DNA from: Dendrobium chrysotoxum
Taxonomy: Eukaryota > Streptophyta > Magnoliopsida > Asparagales > Orchidaceae
Assembly: GCA_019925795.1 (NCBI GenBank)
Contig: CM034315.1
Location: 23,231,867-23,295,866 of the forward strand
Direction: 5' to 3'
Length of the DNA stretch: 64,000 nucleotides
Within the stretch, counting starts at the first letter, position 1. Every line of letters begins with the position of its first letter. The notes below the pieces were generated by a model. The model saw only the letters and a list, made by a program, of their open reading frames with translations, made no database searches and had not been told where the DNA came from. The position numbers and the translations under genes were made by a program. This document shows positions 11,298 through 21,976 of the stretch, in pieces.

Positions 11298-12509
11298 AAA
11301 CTCTTATTTGTCCTCAAGAAAATAAAAATTTGTAATTATGATTAAGTGATTAGCTAAAATAAAAAGTGACAATCTAAAATTATTAAAATATAGGATAATA
11401 TATCACTATCTAAAACTAGTAAAAATGAATCAAAGCTATACTTCTTATTTGGAAAACATCAATTGTTAAAATTAATCAATCACTCTTATTTTTACCTAAA
11501 TTGAAACTATAGGTCATAGCTTTATTAATTAACTTGTGAATATTGAAGTGAATAACATAGTTTTAATAATTAGATATGGTTGTAGTTAAAATTATACTAT
11601 CATCAGCTCTTTCTCATCTTATCCATTATAGTTTTTGTATAAGATTATATTTCAAATCTTAAGCTTTCACTGATATCAATTTTTGAATTTACTCATCTTT
11701 TTCTTTTGATATCTTTCATTTCTTTTTCTTCTTAAGAACTATTTGAAGTTCTTTTCCTTCTTTTTTCTTTTTCTTTTTTTATTGGTGAGTACATAAATAA
11801 TGATTTTGAATATCAGCTTTTGCTTTAGGATTCTTATACAATCTTAATAATTTTAATGTATGGACTTGATGAAATTACTAATTCCATCTTCAAGTTAGCT
11901 ATGATTTCAAATTTTAATCTACTCATATCTAATTTTTAATACTAATTATTCATCTTACAATTTTTAAATATTAAATTCATAAAGGTATAGCTTATAAATT
12001 CAAATTAGGATATTAACTCAGATGATTGAATGAGTTATATATTATTTTTCCTAATATATAAAGTATAAATAGAGTTCATTCAAACTATGATCTAGGTTTT
12101 ATTATTATTCTAATTTTTTATAATAATTAATTATCATTTTTAAGAGTTAATTAAATAATCAGAATATAAAAGTAATGGGAGGACAATAATAATTTAAGTA
12201 TAAAGGTAATTTGCTAAAATATAAATAAATAAATAAATAAATATTACGAATACATGCTTTCATATGAGTGATAAAGAGCGCGTAAAAGATGTGTTAAAAA
12301 TAAAGCATGATATAACATTCATAACATGACATAATTACAGGATAACTAGTGTACATGGCACCCAACATTCAACAATGACTCTCAAAGCTAAATCTTTCAA
12401 TTAAGTTCAAGTACATAAGCCAATATCTCCCATCACTTCCTTCTCTTGAGCAAAATAATAAAGTAGAACAACAAAACCACATAAACATCCTTAAGAATTC
12501 TTTATTGCT

Positions 12510-12790
12510 CTAATCACATGGTTTTAATCTATACCCATTGACTTTGATAGTTTGCAAAGTTTTGTTATCATGTATCCTAATGACACCATTAAGAAAAAAA
12601 TTAATTATAGTAAAAGGACCAATCCATCCAGATTTGATTTTCCCATGGAAACACTTTTTCTTATAATCAAATAGCAACACATCTTACCCAGGACAGAAAT
12701 CATACAAGAAAACTCTACCACCATAAATCTTCCTTTTTTCTACCATGTACTTCTTCTTATCTTCATGCAACTTCTCTTTGAAATTTTAAC
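12510..12790 (-). pseudogene. Athila-type integrase C-terminal fragment
   Basis: The minus strand reads a KLHEDKKKYMVEKRKIYGG segment, a stop, then DVLLFDYKKKCFHGKIKSGW, GPFTIINFF, a GVIRIHD segment and KVNGYRLKP. This is the usual end of Athila integrase: a basic KWHDK-type stretch, VLLYNSRLKLFPGKLKSRW, GPF, then KVNGQRLK. The catalytic part that should precede it is missing, because the sequence jumps to gag near 13130. This marks an internal deletion of at least RT, RNase H and the integrase core. Confidence 0.7.
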
Positions 12791-13029
12791 ATAGTAATAA
12801 TGGTAGAACTTTGCATGTGAAGAAAAAGAATCCACATTCTTGGTATGACTTTCATTTTGGTTTTTTGAAGAAGATGATGTATGATTGATTCTACTTATCT
12901 CTTAGAGTTTTGATTTCTAAGAGAAGTATGATACTTAAGAGTAGGTAAGAACTACAAATAGAACTTCCACCTAATTAGTTTTATAGATTTCAGCTGGAGG
13001 GAAATTTAAAAATTTTGAACTTTTAATCA

Positions 13030-13085
13030 TTAAGGCCCATTGGGGCACTGTAGCATTCAAAGGTATGGCACCACGGTGCTCCATT
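13030..13085. other. LTR-like fragment at the internal deletion joint
   Basis: The phrase ggggcactgtagcattcaaa followed by ggtatggcaccacggtgct has the same GCAC/GTGCT wording as the middle of the flanking LTRs (for example 15120-15160 and 18300-18340). It lies between gag and the integrase end, so it may be a filler picked up when pol was lost. Confidence 0.4.
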
Positions 13086-13129
13086 CTTCTATCTTAAAGG
13101 TGTTTTTAAGCATATTAAGCAAAAATAAT

Positions 13130-14170
13130 TTTATTAATTTCTACCATTGTCATTTAACCAACTTAAATTTGGGTGATTCCTCTAACCTTAATTATATATA
13201 TTTGAATAGGGATTATTTTATCTTTTAATCAAATTTATATTTTCAATCCCTTAGATATCATTTTCTTCCATTGAGCTTTTATCTTCTAATGTAAAGATGA
13301 ATCAAAATTTAAGCTTAAAATTCTCAATTTTATTGATATTGTTGTAACTTGTGTAGTCAAAATAGATAAATAATCATTTTCATAAACTCCAACCACTCTC
13401 TTAGGATTCACCCTATCATCAAGCCACTGAAAATTACTTTGTTGTCATTTCTTCAATTAATTTATAAGTATCTTCAAAAGGCTTTAACATCAAAGAACCT
13501 ACAGCTGCAGTATTAATTATGGCTCTACGGGATCCTACCAATCCATTATAAAAAGTTTGAATTATCAACCAATTAGATAAGCCATGGTGAGGGCACTTTC
13601 TAAGCATCTCTCTGAATCTCTCCCAACTCTCATAAGTAGATTCTCTTTCTAACTTAGTAAAATAAGTAATATCATTTCTTATATTAGCATTCTTAGAAGG
13701 AGGGAAATACTTTTCTAGAAATTTATGGGCCAACTCATTTTATGTGGTAATAGAGCCTAGGAGTAAAAAATTTAACGACATTTTTGCCTTGTCGCATAAA
13801 AAAATGGAAACAATCTAAGTCTAATGGCATTATCACAAACACCATTGTACTTAGATGTTGCATAAATTTTTAGGAAACTTGCTAAATATAGGTTAAGGCC
13901 TTCAATGGGAGTTCCCCCAAACTGAGAATTTTGTACCATCTGAATAATTGCAAGTTTTAATTCAAAATTATTTGCTTGGATGGCAGGTCTATTTATGCTT
14001 TAGTGAATTCTGTCTACTAAAGGGTTTGCAAAATCCTTAAGAGGTATATAATTATCTAAGTTTTGAATAAAGTCGGCTATTTTAAAAATCTTTTTGGTGG
14101 TTCTAATTTTAGAAAAGGTTCTCTCAATTTCAGAATCAAAATTTAAATGTGCCTCCCCTAAATGTCATAT
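13130..14170 (-). pseudogene. Athila-type gag
   Basis: Capsid protein of an LTR retrotransposon. From the N-terminal side (about 14000, minus strand) one reads NFELKLAIIQMVQNSQFGG, an IEGLNLYLASFLKI segment, NGVCDNAIRLRLFPF, then in the 99-codon frame 13733-13434 AHKFLEKYFPPSKNA, LRNDIT-like IRNDITYF, ESWERFREMLRKCPHHGLS and QTFYNGL. These match the conserved gag core of Athila elements (NFELKP, QFGG, AIRLRLFPFSLRDKA, RNDIT, CPHHG.P.WLQIQTFYNGL). The WLNSLPPGS-type stretch is frameshifted near 13760. The Asn/Pro-rich tail (RNHPNL near 13170) follows and is cut at the deletion joint. Confidence 0.8.
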
Positions 14171-14274
14171 CAGCATGCAACTAATAAATTATAATAAAAT
14201 AATAAAAGAATATAATATGATAAATTATGTAATTGATTTAACAATATAGTAAAATTATAAAGAAAATAAATTCT

Positions 14275-14294
14275 TCCCTGGCAATGGTGCCTAA
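14275..14294 (-). other. Primer binding site (Athila-like)
   Basis: The minus strand reads taggcaccattgccaggga just after the 5' LTR end TGCCCCCATCA. It resembles the TGGCGCCGTTGCCGGGGA site common in gypsy elements of this branch, with transitions at several CG positions. Confidence 0.65.
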
Positions 14295-14298
14295 AACT

Positions 14299-15675
14299 TG
14301 ATGGGGGCAGTGAAGTAACCTAAAGAATTATGAAAATAATTTAGGGCTCTATCAATCCCTAAAAAAGGCTTAGGTTTTCTTTGATATAAAAATTATAGAA
14401 ACTCCACTTAATATACGCAAGTATATATGTTGAATCAATTAATATTGTGATTGAGTAGAGTATCGATACCATGAGGAAGAATATTTACTTGTAAATACTA
14501 ATATTGTCTACTTCAACTATAATAATTATCCTACTCAATTGAAATAAGTTTTGGTAGAGATTTAATCACTTAATTTAAAATAAAAAATAATTAATTGAAA
14601 CACTATTTTGATAAATAGTTTTTGATTGATGGAATATAAATTTAATACGTTTCCTAATAATTCTCTTTTCTATTGATATTATTTAAAGTATATGCATCAT
14701 CGACCACTCAGTTAAGCGTAAAGAGATAAAGGATAGATTAAACTCTTCCTATTTCAATACCACTCTAAACCCCTATAGTCTGTCATCCTATAAAAATCTT
14801 AAAAGAGTAAGTAAAGCATGTACTATTAAAATACCCTCATGATAATTCATCTCTATAAATTTGATACATGTCAAACATTATGCCTATCCTAACATATTAC
14901 CAATCTAATATACCTAATTGTGCTTGCTTTTTTATTCCTAGGCTCTATACTACACCTAATATTAAATGCACATATGACCCCATGTGCATAAAATAAAGAC
15001 CTGATATATTAAAAATATCATAAAATTATTGATGAAGAGAATTCATTAGTTCTTTATATTTCATTTACACTATCAATCCAAAGCTAAAGAATTTAACTAG
15101 ACATGAAGAATAAGCTTGAGACACTTGTGCCACAGTGCCCATAAAATGAACTAATGCTACAGTGCTGAAGAGTTTCCTCCATTGCGGTGCTTGCTGACAT
15201 GAACCCGTTGTTTAATGAGTTGACTTGTCGCTTCGCCTGTAGATCATGGCCTCAACAGTTACAACTATAGCTCTATGGCACTGTTAACAGTTGAGCACTG
15301 TAATGTTCATGTGGTACTCCCTTGACTTAGCAGTGCTGGAATTTGGTGTTACAATACTTTGCAGATAGAGACTGGGCTTTGCGACGCTGAATCCTCCGAC
15401 GCTGTGGTGCTGGTATAATTGGCTAGGCTTTCCAGCGCTGGCTCCTATGACACTACGATGTTATTAAACAGAGATTGGGTATCTCCATGCTCATATTGGG
15501 CACTTCAGTGGTGTCAGTGATGGCGCCATGGTGGTATTGTGTCCGATATCACAGCGATGTATTATACTTGAAAATTTTGCCTATTTCCTATATTTTTTTT
15601 GCACAAACACAACTTAAACATTATGTTGTCACTAACAAATAAACACATAAAATATAATATCATTTCCATTTGTCA
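14299..15675 (-). repeat. 5' LTR of the Athila-like element
   Basis: The 1377-bp LTR, read on the minus strand, starts TGACAAATGG at 15675 and ends CCCCCATCA at 14299. Its start sequence (TATTATATTTTATGTGTTTA block) is shared with the LTRs ending at 11282 and, less well, at 18852. Its end is followed by a gypsy primer site. Clusters of gcgctgtggtgctgg-like words occupy 15130-15560. Confidence 0.8.
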
Positions 15676-15759
15676 GTTACCTCATATAATTGATATGTTT
15701 ATAGTATTCATCCAAACTTGCCTAGATTTATTAATTTGATTAGGATACAATACTACCAT

Positions 15760-17110
15760 TCTTCAAATGATTTTCATTGGAATTTATTTTCTTTTTTCTT
15801 TGGGTTAACTTTAGTATTGCTAGGAAATGATCTAAGAGGTTTACTACTAACTAAAATTACAAGTTAACTTAATTGGATTTTCAATTTTTTATTAAAAGCA
15901 GCTTAATTTTACAATTGAGTCCCTAACTACATCACTACATCTTCTAATGATAACTTTTTACTTCCAAACTAGTTGCTTTGATTAAATCCTAGAATATATG
16001 CAAGTCTAGGATTAACAACAGGTTGTTGAGGATTATTCCAATTTACTCCTTGATGATTTTGACTAGAATTCCATTTATTATTATCAGTAATATTATTTGA
16101 CAAATTAAAATTAGGATGGTTCCTCCAACCTGGATTATATATATTTGGGTAGGGATTATTTTATCTTTCAATCAAATTAATATTTTTAATCACTTGCAAT
16201 TACTATTTTTAATTAAATTTTTATCCTCCAATTACATAGATGATTTAGTTCTTAATTATGAATTCACTTCTATTAAGCTTAACTTCTTAAAAATTATTAT
16301 AACTTGTGTAATCAATATTCATAAAGCATCAAATTCATAAATTCCTACTACTCTCTTAGGATTTACCCTATCAGCATGCCACTAGAAATTTTTAGTAGTT
16401 ATTTTCACTATTAATTCATATGCTTCCTCAAATGGCATGGATATTAATGATCCTTCAATTATATCATTTATGATTGCTCTAATAAATCCTACTAAGCTAA
16501 TATAAAATTATATAATAACCAATTAATTCGGTAAAGCATGGTGAGGGCATTTCCTAAGTATTTTCTTAAATCTCTTACAACTCTCATAAATTGATTCTCC
16601 TTCAAACTAGGTAAAAGAAGTGATATCATTTCTATGTTTGGCAGTCGTTCAAGGGGAAAATACTTAACAAGAAACTTATGAGCTAACTCATTTCAAGTAT
16701 TTATAGAGCCTATGGGTAAAGAATTAAACCACATCTTAGCTTTATCTTTTAGATAAAATGGGAATAATCCATGTCTAATATAATCATCACTGACACCGTT
16801 GTACTTAAATGTCGCACAAATTTCTAAGAAATTAGCTAAGTGTAAATTAAGATCTTAAACAAGAGTTCTCCCAAATTGAGAATTTTGAAACATTTGAATT
16901 ATAATAAATTTTAATTAAAAATTATTAGCTTGGATCGTATGCCTATTAATGTCTGATGAATTTCATCTATTAAAGGGTTAGCATATTCTCTAAGAGGTCT
17001 AAATGATCTTAATCTAGTACATGTTCAATCATTTTCACAATCTTTTTGGTTTTTTGAATTTTTAAAAGTGTTCTTTCTATTTTAGAATCAAACAGTAAAA
17101 GTTTCTTTCT
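15760..17110 (-). pseudogene. Athila-type gag, second copy
   Basis: Parallel to the gag at 13130-14170 but decayed differently and keeping the C-terminal part. The minus strand at about 16160-15975 reads NPYPNIYNPGWRNHPNFNLS, then NNKWNSSQNHQGVNWNN and PQQPVVNPRLAYI, the Asn/Pro-rich tail typical of Athila gag. Upstream, 16800-16400 carries degenerate equivalents of the RLRLFPF, FLVKYFPP-like and CPHHAL blocks. Frameshifts and stops are frequent (the longest open stretch is under 75 codons). The product would have been a capsid protein; here it is non-functional. Confidence 0.7.
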
Positions 17111-17229
17111 ATGTTTATAAAGCATATAATTATGAATATGCAATCAGCAAATAAAATAAAAGATAAAAATAGGTTTAAATATGTCATTAATTAAATAATA
17201 TAGTTAAAATTACAAAAAGAAAAGTACTT

Positions 17230-17250
17230 CCTTAGCAATGATGCCAAAAA
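17230..17250 (-). other. Primer binding site of the second Athila-like element
   Basis: The minus strand reads tttttggcatcattgctaagg after the LTR end CGTCA. It has the same position and wording as the site at 14275-14294, again with transitions relative to TGGCGCCGTTGCCGGGG. Confidence 0.6.
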
Positions 17251-17252
17251 TT

Positions 17253-18852
17253 TGACGAGGTCTGTGGAGTGAACTTTTGAATTATATAAAAGTCTAGGGC
17301 TCTATCACCCCTATATAATGCTTAACTTTTCTTTAAAATAAAAATAATAAAACCCTACTTAATATATAAAAGTGTATGTACCAAATCAAGTAATAAAGTG
17401 ATAGAGAAGAGTGTCAAATCCATGAGGAAATATGCTTACTAACAATAAACTATTACTGTTTACTCTAATTACAATAATTATCCTACTAAAATAAAGATGA
17501 TATTTATGGATATTCTATCACTGAATAAAATAATAAAATTATTAAATATAATATTTAAATAAATTTGATTGGATTAATGAGTGTAAAGTTCATATCTTTT
17601 TTATTGAGACTCTTAATTATAGATATGATTCAGAGAATATGCATCCCTAGATCTTTATTGAGCTTGTTAGGGTGAAAGGTATATCTGCTGACCTCCTATA
17701 GTTATAGTATATCCTTAAGAACCTAAAACATTTTATATCCTATGTATAGGCATGAAAATACCCTATCTTAATATATGAAAATATCCTATCTTAATATTCT
17801 TGGTTATTCTTGCATTCCTTCGTCAAGGCTATACATCACACCATATTTTAAATATGCATGACCACTATGTGCATTCAATTAAGAATGGGATAATATTGAA
17901 AATATCATTTAATATTTATAGATAAGAGCCTTCATTAGCACTTAACATACACTTTACATCATCAATCCAAAATAAGTGAAATATTCAGGCATAGAATAAA
18001 TAATAAGCAAACTCATTTTTATTCAACTCATGAAAGAATGAAAATACAAGGGAGTGATATCAATAAAAAGGATCAAAGTATCTCCTATACACTCCTTCTC
18101 CCTTAACTTATAGATTTAATTTAAGAAATACAGGCTAAATACTCTAAATGATTGTATCTTGTACTTCCCTAGCCTCCCTAAAATTTTACTCTAAGAGGGA
18201 ACTAGAGAAGTACATTAAATGTTCTAAATTTTAAAAAGTAACTACTCCCTTACAAACATAATATCATAACTATTTATAATAAAATAAAAAAAGGTATCCA
18301 GCACTATGGCACTTGAAAAAGAGGCACCACAGTGCCTTTAAAGAAAACTAATGCTTCGGCACTGAAACTTTTGCACCGCTGTGGTGCTTGATGATGTGGA
18401 TCAGTTACTTAGTAAACAGTCATGTCTCTTCACTTAGAGAATGTGGCCCTTAGAAGTTACAATTGCAACGCTCTTGAAATTCGAGCATTGGGGGGCGCCC
18501 GTGGCAAAAATAGTACCAAGGCATGAGAAATTATGGCACCATGATATTTTAAAATAGAGAATTTTATGTTACCAAGCTAACTTCTTAACGTAGTGGTGCT
18601 GGTAATGCTGCAGTGCTGACTTTGTTTTCGCTGCAGTGTTGGCAAATAGAGAACTTGGCATCATAAAGTCCAATTTGTGATGCCTGTATGATATTAAAGG
18701 TGGCACTGCAGCATTGTTTTGTCAGACACCACAACGCTGTAAGCTCCTTAGAATTTCTATCATTTTTTAGTTTTTTCAATTTAAAAATGACTAAAATAAT
18801 ACATTTTACTAAAAATAAAATATGTAAAACACTACATAATTTATACTTATCA
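17253..18852 (-). repeat. 5' LTR of the second Athila-like element
   Basis: Minus-strand LTR of 1600 bp, TGATAAGTATAAAT at 18852 to ..CCTCGTCA at 17253. It aligns with the LTRs at 9805-11282 and 14299-15675 in order (actcctactc-like block near 17465, catatgcatcc block near 17640, ggcactgaaac block near 18360). The GCAC/GTGC word cluster lies at 18300-18740. Confidence 0.75.
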
Positions 18853-19624
18853 CTTGATATTGTGTTTACTCTAGGGTTATTTGCTAGATTTCAATAAAAT
18901 ACTATAGAGTTATATTTTTCAACTACAAAGAATATTTTTAAGTATCTCACAAGAATACCAAACCTAGTATAGTGGTATCCTAAGATTGAACTATGATTTA
19001 AATTTATAAGTTATTCTAATGTTGATTATGTGAATTATAGAGTGGACAAAAAGAGCACCTAAGGTGCTTGTCAGTTCTTAAGGCTCTCCTTAATATATTG
19101 GTCCAATAGAAAGCAAAACTCTATTGCCTTGTCCACAACAAGGGCTGAGAACATTAATGGAGATAGTCGTATTACATTGTTACCTTGGATTAAATAACAA
19201 ATAGATGACTTAACTTAGTTTAGACCACATTTTAGTCAAATGTGACAACATTATTACAATCAAATTAATAAAAAAAAAGTTTGATTCAAGTCTTAAGATC
19301 AAAGCATATTCAAAATTTTCATCACTTTATTTGAAATTATGTAGCCAATGGTGATATGGTTATGGAGTTTGTTAACATAGACCACCAGCTTCATGACATC
19401 TTCACTATGCCTTTGGCATAGAATCATTTTGATCACTCAGATGATGAGTAGGTATGCTAGACCCCCATAATTTTTATGATGTAGGTTACGTAATGATCCC
19501 AAATCAAAAATAAACTGATTAAATTTAATCCCTTTAATGGACACCCACTAATCTTAGTGAGCCTCTATGTATTAATAACAACTCATAGTCATTGTATAAT
19601 TTTCTTATATTTTTTTAATGCCAT
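18853..19624. other. No recognised feature
   Basis: This is flanking sequence between the Athila-like LTR and the copia target site. No coding or repeat homology was recognised on either strand. Confidence 0.4.
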
Positions 19625-19629
19625 GTGGC

Positions 19630-21025
19630 TGTTGCAACTCGGGCTCACGAGTTCTTATTTTGATGATAAGAAATATTATGGTTCATCTCCTAGTATTTAA
19701 AATATATATTTGTTTGTGTGTACTAACATTTCAGGAACAGCATGCATCAATCCAAGAAAGATTCAAGACTCAAGAATGAGTAGAATAGGCTTTGTTGTAT
19801 TTCTCATTGATGTCCTTTTTGATTTCTTGAGTCAAGTCCTGTAAGGGTGTATGCTTATTTGTGACTATGTGTACATATACTCAGGGGGAGTGAGATCTTG
19901 TCAAAACCAAAAATTCAACTTTTGAACAAATCAACCTGGATGATCCAATATGATCTCAAAACCCTAGCCGCCATGATAATTTAGGCAAGGATTTAAGAGT
20001 CAAAATTTGTTCTAATCGTCCTGGATGATATGTATATCGTACTGGATGATTTGTGCAAAATTTGTACTGATCATCCTGGACTATCCCAGGATCGTACTGG
20101 ATTATCAGGTCAAATTCTGCACATCGTCCAAGACGATCCTGCGATCGTTTAGGACGATGTTTGGCGGCAGAATTGAGTTTTTAGGGTTTTCTGAAGCCGT
20201 CTTTTGGAGCACATCATCCTGGACGATCCAGCGATCATCCTGGACAATCTTTGCCGCCAGAATTGAGTTTTTATGGTTTTCTGAAGCCGTCTTTTGGAGC
20301 ACATCGTCCTGGACGATCCGGCGATCGTCATGGATGATCTTTGCCACCAGAACTAATTTGAAAGGGTTTTTGGAGCTCTTTATTTAAGCTTTCTCAAGGT
20401 ACTTGATAGGTGTCTTTGGCAGCCATTGAGGCTTCTTTCTTTTGAAGAAAACTTGAAGAGAGAGCTTGAAAGGGAGAGAGGAAAGGGTGGAGTTTGAGAG
20501 GGAGAAGAGCCTGGGAAGAGGGATTCTCGAGGGAGTGTGAGGGGGTTCACACGGTTGCTCCGGCAAGCTTGCACCTAAGTACCATCGGATTCAAGGGTCA
20601 TCTCGAGGGAGGTTTTGGGAAGAAGAAGATCTCTTTGGTATCAGAGGACCCGGCTACTCCGCCGCACCGGGGAAGGTGGAAGTGATTTTGTAACGGCTTC
20701 TCCGCCTAGCTGTGGGGGCTGAAGGAGAGACACTATTTGGTTTAGTGCAATACTTGGAGGGTGCCTTCGAGGAGTGGACGTAGGTCAGGTTGGACCGAAC
20801 CACTATAAATTCGGTGTGTTCTTTCTTATTATTTTCTGCACTTTATTTTATTGCGATTATCTGCTTGGGTGATATCTGTAATTGATCTTTTTATCGTTGT
20901 TTTAATTCATTTCCGCTGCACGTTATAAAAAGATTTTTATTTTATTTAAAATATCCAATTCACCTCCCCTCTTGATTAGCCTCGGGACTAGTTCATCAGG
21001 GCTTAACATCCCTATCAAACTTTCA
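19630..21025 (+). repeat. 5' LTR of the copia-type element
   Basis: It starts TGTTGCAACTCGGG directly after gtggc and ends ..CAAACTTTCA directly before the primer site. A run of near-palindromic cgtcctggacgat words fills 19995-20345 (separate entry). A ctataaat word at 20804 could be a TATA element, but its distance from the LTR end makes that uncertain. GC-rich wording at 20490-20700 contrasts with the AT-rich surroundings and creates spurious open frames. Confidence 0.9.
19995..20345. repeat. Array of near-palindromic CGTCCTGGACGAT words in the LTR
   Basis: The word atcgtcctggacgat (with single-base variants) recurs about ten times, usually in pairs separated by tccggcg-like spacers. The pairs recur about every 95 bp with a shared spacer that includes ggcagaattgagtttttagg. 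The matching array in the 3' LTR is 23690-24110. It is not coding: open frames on both strands follow from the repeat. Confidence 0.8.
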
Positions 21026-21027
21026 AG

Positions 21028-21038
21028 TGGTATCAGAG
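21028..21038 (+). other. Primer binding site, initiator tRNA-Met type
   Basis: tggtatcagag lies 2 bp after the LTR end. It is the standard copia primer site complementary to the 3' end of initiator methionine tRNA. Confidence 0.9.
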
Positions 21039-21080
21039 AGGGATTCAAAATTTAAGTTTAAAAACTTTTGAATTTGATCC

Positions 21081-21976
21081 ATGGCTAATTTTTGTAATTA
21101 TAATATTACGGAAGGTTATTCAATCACCCGGCCATCACTTTTTGAAAATATTACTTTTGATTTTTGGAAAATTCGCATGTCTACTTTCTAGCAACTATTG
21201 ATTATCGCATGTGGCATATAATTCAAGTTGGTTATTCTGTACCGTCACGTATTATAAATGAAATTAAAGTTGATATTCCTTTTTCTAAATGGAGTAGATC
21301 AGATTAGATAAATGCTCAACTAAATGCTAAATGTTTAAATTATTTTTTCTGTGCTTTGAATTTTGATGATTGTATGTTAATATCTGCATGCACTTCTGGC
21401 AAAGAAATTTGGGATAAATTATGCACTAGATTTGAAGGTACTTGTGAAATCAAGCAATCTAGGCTAAATATGTTAATGCATGATTATGAACTTTTTAGCA
21501 TGAAATCTTATGAAACGATCTTGGACATGTTTACTAGGTTTTCTCAAATTGTGACATCATTACATGCTTTAGGAAAAGAACTTTCAAATTTTGAAAAAGT
21601 TAATAAAATCCTACGTTCTCTACTTGCTAAATTTAATGCCAAAGTCATTGTAATTTCTGAATCAAAAAATTTGAACGAATATTCTATTGATAATTTGATT
21701 GGCTCACTCATTGCCTATGAGCAAGGTTTGAGTCAAAAGCTTTTGGATGCAGATAAAATGATAGTGCTGAAAACTGAAGACATTGGAAAAAATAACTCAG
21801 AAAGTGATGAAAGTGAAGAGTTAGCATCAGCAACAAACAAATTGAAAAATCTACTAAGGCACAAACATCAACATCAAAAGTGGAACAAAGGTAAAAATGG
21901 TAAGAATGTAAATTTTTCTTCTGATGTTATTTATTTTGGATGTAGGAAGCCTGAACATATGAAAAATTAGTGTCCG
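21081..21976 (+). pseudogene. Copia-type gag with mutated zinc knuckle
   Basis: Capsid/nucleocapsid protein of the copia branch (UBN2/gag_2 type). The start at 21081 gives MANFCNYNITEGYSITRPSL, then FWKIRMSTF and a TAG stop at 21186-21188. The frame is then shifted and picks up as MWHIIQVGYSVPS, followed by the open 204-codon part (21356-21970) with AKCLNYFFCALNFDD just before it, KEIWDKLCTRFEGT, the coil-like YELFSMKSYETILDMFTRF and KILRSLL blocks, and an acidic ESDESEELA stretch. It ends in a CCHC knuckle, VIYFGCRKPEHMKN, where the first Cys is replaced and a TAG (21968-21970) stands before the last Cys. Loss of both knuckle cysteines would abolish RNA binding even if translated. Confidence 0.85.

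Larger units (their letters stand above)
9805..15675 (-). mobile_element. Athila-like gypsy retrotransposon, pol mostly deleted
   Basis: A minus-strand element with 5' LTR at 14299-15675, primer binding site at 14275-14294, gag at about 14170-13130, an integrase C-terminal piece at 12790-12510, a purine-rich tract before the 3' LTR, and a truncated 3' LTR at 11282-9805. Protease, reverse transcriptase, RNase H and most of integrase are missing. Both LTRs keep the tgt/tga...tca ends and align over most of their length with roughly one difference in eight where I compared them by eye. No target duplication can be checked because the 3' LTR is cut at 9805. Confidence 0.75.
15676..18852 (-). mobile_element. 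Second Athila-like element, 5' LTR and gag only
   Basis: A minus-strand 5' LTR (17253-18852), primer site and gag are followed at 15675 by the outer edge of the neighbouring element's LTR. No pol or 3' LTR of this copy was found. Either the neighbour inserted into it and the far side was lost, or a recombination joined the two. The LTR is more diverged from the other two than they are from each other. Confidence 0.65.

Noticed and set aside
20025..20387. Open frame of 120 codons and its twin at 23812-24153
   Set aside because: Both lie within LTRs over the palindromic array, overlap antisense open frames, and match no protein.
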